NCBI RefSeq assembly: GCF_011317445.1
Contig: NZ_JAAAPL010000011.1
Coordinates: 1 to 44,124 of the forward strand
Reading direction: 5' to 3'
Length of the DNA stretch: 44,124 nt
From: Chelativorans multitrophicus
GTDB taxonomy: Bacteria > Pseudomonadota > Alphaproteobacteria > Rhizobiales > Rhizobiaceae
The position numbers and the translations under genes are program-made. This document shows, piece after piece, positions 8,262 through 15,403 of this stretch. Position 1 is the stretch's first letter. Each line of letters starts with the position of its first letter. The notes beneath the pieces were generated by a model. It had not been told where the DNA came from and did not search any database. It saw nothing but the letters and a program-made list of their open reading frames with translations.

Positions 8262-8320
8262 ATTCTTTCTCCGCGACGGCCGGCCGGGGACCTCCTCGAC
8301 CTCATCGAGCCGTCACGGCG
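8262..8320 (-). promoter_or_regulatory. ardC-like leader before the gene at 8261
   Basis: On the plus strand, CTCCGCGACGGCCGGCCGG and then, about 20 bases on, GCCGTCACGGCG line up with CTCCGCAACGGGCGGCCGG and CCCGTCACGGCG in the ardC leader (11256-11310). The spacing is nearly the same. Confidence 0.5.
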
Positions 8321-8352
8321 AAAGGCCGCCCCTCTGGCGGCGGGCGGCGGTG

Positions 8353-8868
8353 TCATCGATGTAAGATTGTTGAGCGAGAACTGCGCGACCGCTTATCGTC
8401 GCACCATCCCCAGATGACCTTGCTGCGCCCTTTGCGCTTGGTTCGCTGGCCGGTGCCGCTGCGCGATCGGCCGACGGTAACCCAGCCGTCGAACCTGTAG
8501 AGATTGCCCCGATGTAGAACGGCGTCCTGATAGCTCACGGCCCACGTGTAGCCGCCCTCGGCGCAAATCGCTGGAAAGACGACTGCGCGCCAGAGGCGCA
8601 ACACGACACGGGTGAGGTCCGGTCGCGCCGCTGCGAGACGCGAAAGCTCGATCGCCTGGGCACGATCAAAGCCGGCGACACGCTCGCGGATGAGTCGGTC
8701 GGTGGCAACGACGGCAACGGGTTGCCCGTCGTGAAAGAGCCCATGCGACCAGCCGCGGTTCGGACGCCGGACCGGTCCCATGCGGTGCTCCCATTCGACC
8801 AGGAGCAGATTGAGATCGGGTCGCTCAATCGCACGGAACTGCACATCCGTGAAGCGAGGACTAAACAC
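8353..8868 (-). CDS. Mom-like acyltransferase (DNA modification / antirestriction)
   Basis: A 171-aa GNAT-like protein. The C-terminal half follows the pattern of phage Mu Mom, which modifies adenines in DNA and so blocks restriction: a basic ELSRLAAARPDLTRVVLRLW helix is followed by WAVSYQDAVLHRGNLYRFDG, where the SYxD and HxGxxYRxxGW elements are diagnostic. GLFHDGQPVAVVATD near the centre is the expected beta strand pair. The start is a GTG at 8868, four codons inside the end of the upstream gene, with GAGGG about ten bases upstream. It sits beside ardB, ardC and a methylase, which fits an anti-defence role. The match is by motif only; the substrate is unproven. Confidence 0.65.
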   Translation of the reverse strand: MFSPRFTDVQFRAIERPDLNLLLVEWEHRMGPVRRPNRGWSHGLFHDGQPVAVVATDRLIRERVAGFDRAQAIELSRLAAARPDLTRVVLRLWRAVVFPAICAEGGYTWAVSYQDAVLHRGNLYRFDGWVTVGRSRSGTGQRTKRKGRSKVIWGWCDDKRSRSSRSTILHR

Positions 8869-9775
8869 CGCACATGCCCTCGCATTCGAGCGGCCAGAGG
8901 TCGAGCTGGTTGCTGTCATCGGAGAGGTCTGCCTCGTCGAGCGGGACGCAGGAGCGATGCAGGTAAAGCTCGGCGCGCATGCCGCGAAAGCCTGTGCGGA
9001 TACGCCGATCGGCATCGACAGCGTCCGCCCATCCCGTCGGATCCTCGTCGCGGATCTGCCGCCAGCGGGCATTCGAATGGAACGGACAGCCGAGGCAGGC
9101 GCTCTTGGGCGGAATTGGGTAGCCGTGGCGTTGCAACCAGGCGATGCAATCGGACCGGCTCATCCGCTTTTCGATCAACGGCCAGCGATTGATCTGCCAG
9201 GCTTGGAAGCTCGGCTTTATCCGGATCGCCTCGTCGGTCGAGATTCCGATCCATTGCTCGACGACGGGATAGGAGGGCGAACGTAAGCCCTCCAGCCCGG
9301 CCAGCACGCGGACATGACGGCGGATCGGCACGAGCTTGTATTCGGTCGTGCATTGCCGGATAATCATGCCGATCTCGATCTCGTCGCACTCGAGAATGCG
9401 ATGGCCGACCGGCCGGCGTTCGCCGTCGGCATCCTCCTCATAGTGAATGATGCGGGTGCCTGCCTGCGTGACGGTCCGCGAGAAAGCGGGGATCGAAGCC
9501 CAGCGTTGCCCGCGCGCCGCGCATCAGGCCATCGCGGATATTGCCGGCCGAGACGGTGTGGATCGGGAACGGCAGGACGTCGGGCGATGATAGCCAGTCG
9601 AGATGCTCGTAGACGCGAGCCGGCTCCCAGCCGGTGTCGGCGAAGATGGCGAGATCCGGCATAGGGCCAATCTCGCCATGGGCTGCCATCAACGCCAGCG
9701 TTGTCGATTGCACGCCGGCGCCGAGGCTGAGGACGCGCAGGCCGATACGATCGGGATCGTAGGCGGGGTCAGCAT
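8861..9775 (-). pseudogene. PP-loop (PAPS-reductase-like) protein, frameshifted
   Basis: Two frames together give one protein. The first part carries LRVLSLGAGVQSTTLALMA, a PP-loop-like nucleotide-binding motif, then LAIFADTGWEPARVYEHLDW. The second carries QAWQINRWPLIEKRMSRSDC and a CLGCPFHSNARW cysteine box, ending LDLWPLECEGMCGV. The frame changes at a T run at about 9483-9485. The N-terminal part also lacks a start codon in its own frame; an ATG at 9775 overlapping the upstream stop is one base out of phase. One missing base near the start and one extra base at 9484 would explain both. The family is loosely annotated as PAPS reductase/sulfotransferase; its real substrate is unknown. Confidence 0.7.
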
Positions 9776-10335
9776 GACCGCCTCCCGCCCTGCGGATCGT
9801 TGAGCCAGGCCACCATGCGCTGTCGCATGATGCCGATCGGAGCCGAGATTTCGACGATGCGCGCATCGGGTGCGACGCAGCCCATGCGCTGAAATCCCGA
9901 CAGGAAGGCGCGCATGACTTCGACATAGAGACAGCCACCGACCAGGGCGACGTCGCGGAACGGCACCCTGCCTTCCCGGGTGAGGCAGAGCGAGGCGATC
10001 TCGGCGCCGGGGTGCATGCCCGAATTATCCGGCCGGTTTGGTGATGGCGGGCGCGGCCACCGTGTGATCATGCCGCCGACGATCATGCGGTCGGCAAGCT
10101 CGCGAGTGAGGCGTGCGTCGCAGTCCTTGATCAGGGTATCGGCGGCGCGGAACCCGAAACGCGCCGAGAGAAAGCCGACCTTGGCGAGAACGCCGTTTGG
10201 GTCGGCGCGCAGGGTGCGCCAGAGCGGGCCGTCATACCGATCCCGGGCCGGGATTGTACCGGGATCTGGGCGCTTGCTCGCGGAGCCGGCGAGGATCAGC
10301 AACCGATCCCGGCGCAGTGAGAGGTTCACATCCAT
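9769..10335 (-). CDS. YaaA/DUF6884-like protein
   Basis: A 188-aa protein with the outline of the YaaA/DUF6884 group: LLILAGSASKRPDPG near the N-terminus, RYDGPLWRTLR, and LSARFGFRAADTLIKDCDARL. Related proteins include the peroxide-stress DNA-binding protein YaaA, but here the usual cysteine of the first motif is replaced by glycine or alanine. I chose the ATG at 10335, which overlaps the ardC stop (TGATG) with GAGGAG upstream; a GTG one codon earlier is possible. It is translated in a chain with ardC and the PP-loop gene. Confidence 0.6.
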   Translation of the reverse strand: MDVNLSLRRDRLLILAGSASKRPDPGTIPARDRYDGPLWRTLRADPNGVLAKVGFLSARFGFRAADTLIKDCDARLTRELADRMIVGGMITRWPRPPSPNRPDNSGMHPGAEIASLCLTREGRVPFRDVALVGGCLYVEVMRAFLSGFQRMGCVAPDARIVEISAPIGIMRQRMVAWLNDPQGGRRSC

Positions 10336-11249
10336 CACGCCATCTCCTCGTTCGGCAGCATGTGCTCGGTCGCAGGCTGCATGGCGTGCATCCAGTCGGC
10401 GGCGGCCTGGGCCTGTCCGGCGGATGCAAAGATGGCGCGGGGATCGTTCTTGAGTGCCTCAATCCAGTTGGCGACATAGGCGGCGTGGTCCGGGCGAGGC
10501 TGGAAGGCAAGGTCGAGGTCGGCCAGGATGAAGGCGGCCGTAAGTTCGGCGACGATCTCTTCCATAGCCGCGGCCCGAGCCGAAAACCGCTTCTCGAGAT
10601 TTCTGTCCAGGCGGTGTTTTGCCCCCGTCGCATGGCCGGCCTCATGATAGAGGACGCCGTAGAAGGCCAAGGGGTCGACAAACGCCGAGAACGACGGCAT
10701 GAAGACGCGATCATCGGAAGGACGATAGAACGCGGATGCCGCGTCGAACTGTGCCGGGATGCGCAAAGCGTTGAAGAAGGCATCGGCGTGTCGAATCCGT
10801 TCGGCCTCGTCGAGGCGTTGAATTTCCGCGGACTCAAAGCCATCGACCTGGCAGCGGTTGAAGACAGTGTAGCCCCGACCGAACATCCGCGTCCGGCCGG
10901 CAGGCGCCGAGGCCTCGTCGGCGGACGCGGACTCCTTGTCCTCGGCCGATGCGAGCCGCCAGAATATTATGGTCGTGCCGCGTTCCCCCTGCCGGACCTG
11001 CGCGCCAAGCGCTATCCATTGCCGGTAGGTGCCCCAGATCCCGCTCGTGAAGTGGGCATTCTCGGCGGCTGCCCACAGCACGAGAATATTGGCGCCTCGA
11101 TATCCTCTGCCGCTGGCGATATTGGTCGGGCGGGTGGTGACGGACCCGTCATGGTGCCACGGCATTCGAAATGTCGCGGCGCCGGCTTCGATCGCGGCAA
11201 CGATTTGGTTGGTGATACGTTCGTAGATGCTTGCGCGCTCATCGCTCAT
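10335..11249 (-). CDS. ardC: ArdC-like antirestriction protein (ssDNA-binding, zincin-like)
   Basis: A 304-aa protein with the two ArdC parts. The N-terminal ssDNA-binding domain runs from YERITNQIVAAIEAG to about residue 130 and includes RGYRGANILVLW and QVRQGERGTTIIFW. The C-terminal zincin-like part has a YHEAGHATG metal site near residue 197 and a downstream EEIVAELTAAFI helix. ArdC proteins protect transferred single-stranded DNA. The ATG at 11249 has GGAG eight bases upstream; an in-frame upstream start would lie inside the leader. It is the first gene of the coupled set ardC - DUF6884-like - PP-loop - Mom-like. Confidence 0.88.
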   Translation of the reverse strand: MSDERASIYERITNQIVAAIEAGAATFRMPWHHDGSVTTRPTNIASGRGYRGANILVLWAAAENAHFTSGIWGTYRQWIALGAQVRQGERGTTIIFWRLASAEDKESASADEASAPAGRTRMFGRGYTVFNRCQVDGFESAEIQRLDEAERIRHADAFFNALRIPAQFDAASAFYRPSDDRVFMPSFSAFVDPLAFYGVLYHEAGHATGAKHRLDRNLEKRFSARAAAMEEIVAELTAAFILADLDLAFQPRPDHAAYVANWIEALKNDPRAIFASAGQAQAAADWMHAMQPATEHMLPNEEMA

Positions 11250-11310
11250 GGTGGGAACTCCGCAACGGGCGGCCGGAGGCCTCTCCTCCAGCCCTTCTCC
11301 CGTCACGGCG
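11250..11310 (-). promoter_or_regulatory. Leader element of ardC
   Basis: In RNA sense it contains GGAGG-AGA-GGCCTCC, able to fold, followed by CCGCCCGTTGCGGAG before the ATG. It is the best match to the leaders at 8262 and 7497. No canonical -35/-10 pair is obvious, so it may act as an RNA structure or a single-stranded promoter. Confidence 0.5.
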
Positions 11311-11967
11311 TCCGCCCGCGACCTCTCACTCTCGGCGTCCCCGGCACCCGTCGCCATCGCCCTTCCCGGCCCGCTACCGGAGCAGGCGAAAATCTTTGCG
11401 CTCGCGCCGTGTTCCCTGTATGTTCACAAGCGCCACCGGACAGCTCCTCATTGAGAAACAATGAGCTTCAACTGGGACGATATCGTCGCGACCTACATGA
11501 GCCAGCCGTGGTGGGGTCTGGGTGAGTCGGATCGTTGGTCTGTGGGTGGCGAGCAAGGCGCTCGTTCGCGCCTACGCCGAGCGGCCGATCATGTCCGCCA
11601 ATGTATTTCGGCAGTGCGGCGTGCGCCTCGGACGAATGAACTAGCCGTCGAGCGGTACGCAATACAAGTTCGGCTCGACGGCAATGTGCCGGAGTGACCG
11701 GGCACCATCAATCTGTCGAAGAATGGTTTCCAAGCGATTGCCGACTGCGATATCTTGAGAATTGCACACGGTTTCGCGCGACACGAGCAGACCAGCTTTT
11801 GGAAGACGATCATCGCGAACAATCGTCAGGGCGACAACCGATCGAGCTTCTGTCGCTCGCGCTGATGCTCATTCCCTTGAAGTGCGACGGTGTCCGTCGC
11901 ATGGTTTTGCTTGTTCTGTCGCCGACGGGACTCAGAAAGAGCGCGGAGCCAACAGCTAGACAAAGCG
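11311..11967. other. Degraded stretch with gene remnants, nothing intact recognised
   Basis: This stretch holds no gene I can name. A plus-strand frame from 11461 begins MSFNWDDIVATYMSQPWWG and may continue after a one-base shift into VSRIVGLWVASKALVRAYAE, ending near 11643. On the minus strand a frame without a usual start codon runs 11868 to 11641 and ends GARSLRHIAVEPNLYCVPLD; it reads like real protein and may be a small gene or fragment. The evidence for either is weak. Confidence 0.3.
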
Positions 11968-12263
11968 ATGAACGACAGGCTTTTCGACGCTCCCGTTTCG
12001 TCAAGGCTGGACCATTCACGATCATGGAAATCGCATCCATCGGCGACGCGCTGGACGTTCTGGAAGAGTGGCCAGTCGAACTTCAGGATGCCGCATACGA
12101 GACGACCGCGCAGGTTTGCTGTTCCGCCCATGATGGCCAGCACCCACTCAGTTCGGCGCGCGCAATCCCCAAGGCCGACTTCGACCTCTGCCCGTCGTAC
12201 CGCACGTTCTTCGACAACGCCGCGCAACGCGGCAATAATTTCCTGCCGAAGCGGAGAAGGATC
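11968..12263 (+). pseudogene. DUF982-domain gene, frameshifted copy
   Basis: This is a broken relative of the intact gene at 12676. It starts at the ATG 11968 (MNDRLFDAPV), but the frame changes at about 11993-11998, where one base seems missing, and the rest continues in another frame as FVKAGPFTIMEIASIGDALD and VLEEWPVELQDAAYETTAQV. After LSSAR the match to the intact copy ends, so the 3' end is also diverged. DUF982 proteins are short rhizobial proteins of unknown function, often in tandem copies. Confidence 0.65.
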
Positions 12264-12503
12264 ATGAGGGAATTGCCAGGCGACATCGATGTCGAGCTAG
12301 TCATCGAGATCGCTCGCCGTGTCGATGACGGAGATCCCGGTCCCATCCCGATCAGGAAGGTCGTCAGGCGGATCCGACAGACGACTCCGACGCGGCTTTC
12401 CGATCGGGCGATCGAAGAACTTGTAGTTGAGATGGCATCGAGGCGGGGCCTGACGGTGATCTTCGACAATCTGGCAGCCGAGATCGAGCGCGATCGGAAG
12501 TAA
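12264..12503 (+). CDS. Small hypothetical protein (79 aa)
   Basis: Not recognised. The ATG at 12264 has GGAGAAGG upstream. The sequence is helical and charged (DVELVIEIARRVDDGD, then PIPIRKVVRRIRQTTP and AIEELVVEMASRRGL) and has a composition typical of a real small protein. It follows the broken DUF982 copy and could be part of a DUF982-linked pair. Confidence 0.5.
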   Translation: MRELPGDIDVELVIEIARRVDDGDPGPIPIRKVVRRIRQTTPTRLSDRAIEELVVEMASRRGLTVIFDNLAAEIERDRK

Positions 12504-12675
12504 CGCTGCAGATGCGTCGACATGAGTAGTAGCTACGGCGGCCGACAGTGCATCTCGTAGGCTGCCTGTCGTACGCTCGGCGAGCCACCGCTGATAACTT
12601 GAAGCCCAGTGGCGCCAAACTCATATTCTCGCTTGGCCATGATGCTTGCAGCGCGGGAGAGCCCAGGAGTTTGTA

Positions 12676-12978
12676 ATGAAAGACAAGATTTTCGACAGTC
12701 CGGTCTTCGTCAAGGATGGAAAGTTCACGATCGTGGAAATCGCCTCCCTCGGCGACGCCCTCGACTTTCTCGATGAGTGGCCGATCGAACTCCAGGATGT
12801 TCTCTACGAAACGACGATGCGTGTTTGCATGTCGGCACATGATGGCGGCCATCCGCTCAACGCCGCCCGCGACACCTTCGCCAAATGGGCAAAATCCGCC
12901 AATATCCTCGAAGACGTCGCACTCATGCCGGCCTGGATGACGGGACCGAAGTCGGGCCCGGGCGGCGTTCTGACCTGA
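12676..12978 (+). CDS. DUF982-domain protein
   Basis: A 100-aa protein with the DUF982 pattern: FDSPVFVKDGKFTIVEIASL, then ALDFLDEWPIELQDVLYET and ACxxAHDGG-like CMSAHDGGHPLNAARDTFAK. Function is unknown. The ATG at 12676 has AGGAG six bases upstream; an in-frame GTG/ATG further left is less well placed. It is an intact tandem relative of the frameshifted copy at 11968. It lies convergent to repC, whose stop is about 55 bases downstream. Confidence 0.8.
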   Translation: MKDKIFDSPVFVKDGKFTIVEIASLGDALDFLDEWPIELQDVLYETTMRVCMSAHDGGHPLNAARDTFAKWAKSANILEDVALMPAWMTGPKSGPGGVLT

Positions 12979-13032
12979 GGACGACGTGGATGAGCCGGCC
13001 GGCATGGACGGATCTCTGTGAATGGTCACCAG

Positions 13033-14241
13033 CTACCCTGCCCTTCTTTCCAGCGGCGACGCATTGGCTTTGAGGGCCGCCATCAGCATCGGTCCGACCG
13101 AGAATTGCCCTGCCCTCGCCTTGTCGGTCAGCGCCCGCAGATAGCCGCCGGCCGAATTGATGTGCTGGGCACGCTGCAGAATGCACGCCACGACTATCGC
13201 CGCCGTTTCCGGCCCCATGACGTGGCAGGCATCCTCATAGGCCGACGGGGAGACCCCGAGGTAGCCCTTCACCTGGGCGGCGGTCACCATCAGGTCGCGC
13301 CAGTTGGCGATCCCGGCGGCGGCATAATCCGCAATATCCGGGCAGGCTTTCAGTACAAGTCCTAGTTGATACGTCTTTGGCGCCTCATACGGTCGCGTTT
13401 TTGGCTCACCGGTTGCCCTGGCTTTCTCGAAAGCGGGTTCAAATTCAAAATGGGAGTCGGGGTTTGAATCAGATTGCTGCGGCTCATTTTGAGACTCATT
13501 GGCGCTCGGATTCGTAACATTGATGAAGTTTTTCAATGTGATATCCACTTCTTCGCGCAGCGCGTCGAGATCGGCCGCGAACGGCTCCAACTCCGAGATG
13601 CTTGCCTTGCGCGGCAATCGGTCGACAATCGCTCTGAAGCGCCGCCAGAGAGCCTGCCAGGCGCCTGGCGCACCTTCCTCGATCGCGGCGTCAATCAACT
13701 TGCCGATGTCGCGGCGCTGCAGCGTGATACGCTCGCGCATGAGTTTCAGCGCTCGATGGTCCGCCCTGACGCGCTCGGCCGCGGCCTGGAACTCCTCGGC
13801 GCGTGCCAGCAGCGGCGCCAGGGAGAAGCCAAACGCGTCATCGAGCTCCCCTGCCCTGCCCTTGCGGGAGTAGCGTTTGCCGTTGGGACTGTCCCGGCGC
13901 AGGATGATCCCGCACTCAAGCAACGCTGCAAGGTGCCGGCGCAGCGTGGCGTTTGCCATGCCATGCGAGCGCAGCGACAGCTGCTTGTTCGACGGGAACA
14001 CCATCAACCCGTTTTCTTCGGACAACTCATCATCCGGATAGAATGACAACAGGCCCGCCAGGACGGCCAGGGCGCGATCGCCGACCCCGACAATGCCCTT
14101 ACCCTCGCACAGATCGCGATAGACCTGCCATTTGTCGACGGCCTTGCCGTCAGGAATCTCTTTGGCTTCCATCTGCGCCGTCACCAGGGCAAGCGACATC
14201 CGCCGACTCCCAAAGGGAGTCGTTGCAATTTCCCTCTCCAT
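13033..14241 (-). CDS. repC: RepC, replication initiator of the repABC plasmid
   Basis: A 402-aa initiator of the RepC family, the replication protein unique to alphaproteobacterial repABC plasmids. The N-terminal part has the TTPFGSRRMSLALVTAQ motif, the DNA-binding helix region NGLMVFPSNKQLSLRSHGMA and ATLRRHLAALLECGII. The C-terminal domain has YLGVSPSAYEDACHVMG and GGYLRALTDKARAGQF. I prefer the ATG at 14241, with GAAGG upstream, to a GTG three codons earlier. A visibly AT-richer stretch at about 13435-13560 lies inside the gene; in this family the origin of replication lies within repC, so this may be it. It is last in the repABC operon, controlled by the RNA at 14334. Confidence 0.92.
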   Translation of the reverse strand: MEREIATTPFGSRRMSLALVTAQMEAKEIPDGKAVDKWQVYRDLCEGKGIVGVGDRALAVLAGLLSFYPDDELSEENGLMVFPSNKQLSLRSHGMANATLRRHLAALLECGIILRRDSPNGKRYSRKGRAGELDDAFGFSLAPLLARAEEFQAAAERVRADHRALKLMRERITLQRRDIGKLIDAAIEEGAPGAWQALWRRFRAIVDRLPRKASISELEPFAADLDALREEVDITLKNFINVTNPSANESQNEPQQSDSNPDSHFEFEPAFEKARATGEPKTRPYEAPKTYQLGLVLKACPDIADYAAAGIANWRDLMVTAAQVKGYLGVSPSAYEDACHVMGPETAAIVVACILQRAQHINSAGGYLRALTDKARAGQFSVGPMLMAALKANASPLERRAG

Positions 14242-14298
14242 TTCCTTCACCTTCTATCAGGCAAAAGAAACTTGCTCGCCGAATCGACGCCTAAACTC

Positions 14299-14327
14299 TT
14301 GACAGTGATTCGCGGAAATGTGATTCT
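14299..14327 (+). promoter_or_regulatory. Promoter of the counter-transcribed RNA
   Basis: TTGACA at 14299-14304 is followed after 17 bases by GATTCT at 14322-14327, on the plus strand, opposite to the rep operon. The -35 is perfect and the -10 is weak. Confidence 0.55.
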
Positions 14328-14333
14328 CGATCT

Positions 14334-14388
14334 TGCTAGGAATACGAGAGAGGCTTCCGCGGTTCGCCGTTCGGGGGCCTTTTTCTTT
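14334..14388 (+). ncRNA. repABC counter-transcribed RNA (incompatibility RNA)
   Basis: repABC plasmids carry a ~50-60 nt antisense RNA in the repB-repC gap that represses repC translation and sets incompatibility. Here the gap has a plus-strand promoter, an expected start near 14334 and a terminator ending near 14388, giving a transcript of the expected size. The exact 5' end is inferred from the promoter. Its target is the minus-strand repC leader. Confidence 0.7.
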
Positions 14389-14389
14389 T
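14351..14389 (+). terminator. Intrinsic terminator of the counter-transcribed RNA
   Basis: AGGCTTCCG (14351-14359) pairs with CGGGGGCCT (14372-14380), using two G-U pairs, and is followed by TTTTTCTTTT. The hairpin is also the likely antisense recognition loop. Confidence 0.8.
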
Positions 14390-14395
14390 GCGGCT

Positions 14396-15403
14396 TCAGA
14401 CTCCTGTTGATGTGTTTTCCGACCTTCGGAAAGCTTCGTAGAGCTCGTCCAGCCGCTCTGCGATGTATGTTGCGAAGCTCGGTCCATTCTTGGCTTCGTA
14501 GGTCACAACCACCCTCTTTGCCGTCGTCTTGACGGTGACGCTGACAGAACCATCTTCGGGCGACCAAGGCTTGGATCCTGGCGCTTCGGTGATCGGTCGC
14601 GACGGCGTCAGCGCATCAAAGGCTTCTTGAAAGCGCTCGTCGCTTGAGTTGTCCGCGGACAACGAAGCCAGAACTCTTTTCAATTCGACCTGCGCGCTCG
14701 CCAGTTTTTCTGCCAGTTCCAACCAACGCCGGCGCCCGATCTGCGGAGCTGCACCTATCGCCTCTATCAGCTCGATCGGGATTTGGCGCACCACCGAGAT
14801 CATCTTCGACAACGCTGCCTTGTCGACGTTGAGCGCTGCCATGATCACGTCCCGCTCGAAGGATCGATCCTCAAGGCGGGAGGCGAACAACGCCCGCTCT
14901 ATGTACGTCAGGTTCGTTCGAGCGTTGTTTTCCTGCCCTTGGCTCACGACTAGTTGGTCGTCGGACATTTCCCGGATAACGGCTTTTACCTTGAAGCCGA
15001 GCTGCCTTACCGCCGCCAGCCGGCGGTGGCCATACGCGACCTGGTAGCGGCCGCCGGTCATTGGATGGGGACGAACAAGGATCGGCACCTGCTGCCCATG
15101 CTCGCGGATCTGGTTTACGAGGTCGCCCAGTTCCGTGGGGTCCATGCCGAGGCGGTCGCTGATGAAGGAATTGTCGACCAGGGCCGGATCGAGTTCGACG
15201 ACCAGCTTGCCCTCAGCCAACTGCTTCTCGATGTCTTGCGCGCGCTCGAACTTCTGGGTGATATTGCCAAGGGTGCGCGTGATGCCGCCGATAGGCGCGC
15301 TGCGGGCCTTTGGCGGAATGAAGCCGGCGATCGGCCTCACATCCGCTGGCGTAGCCGGAGTCTCGTCCGAAGAAGATATCCCTATGAGATTCTTACGTGC
15401 CAT
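14396..15403 (-). CDS. repB: RepB, plasmid partition protein (ParB type)
   Basis: A 335-aa centromere-binding protein. It begins MARKNLIGISS, has the ParB nuclease-like core (LVVELDPALVDNSFISDRL, then VPILVRPHPMTGGRYQVAYG and HRRLAAVRQLG), and a helix-turn-helix region (LNVDKAALSKMISVVRQIP). The ATG at 15403 has AGGA five bases upstream and shares one base with the repA stop, so the two are translationally coupled. One perfect parS palindrome lies inside the gene at 14648-14663. It works with RepA to segregate the plasmid and to repress the operon. Confidence 0.92.
   Translation of the reverse strand: MARKNLIGISSSDETPATPADVRPIAGFIPPKARSAPIGGITRTLGNITQKFERAQDIEKQLAEGKLVVELDPALVDNSFISDRLGMDPTELGDLVNQIREHGQQVPILVRPHPMTGGRYQVAYGHRRLAAVRQLGFKVKAVIREMSDDQLVVSQGQENNARTNLTYIERALFASRLEDRSFERDVIMAALNVDKAALSKMISVVRQIPIELIEAIGAAPQIGRRRWLELAEKLASAQVELKRVLASLSADNSSDERFQEAFDALTPSRPITEAPGSKPWSPEDGSVSVTVKTTAKRVVVTYEAKNGPSFATYIAERLDELYEAFRRSENTSTGV
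14648..14663. promoter_or_regulatory. parS: parS site inside repB
   Basis: A perfect 16-bp palindrome GTTGTCCGCGGACAAC. The same 16 bases form the core of the longer palindrome upstream of repA. RepB of repABC plasmids binds such sites. Confidence 0.8.

Noticed and set aside
10197-11525. 442-codon plus-strand frame over ardC
   Set aside because: Antisense to ardC, whose zinc site and ssDNA-binding domain are clear.
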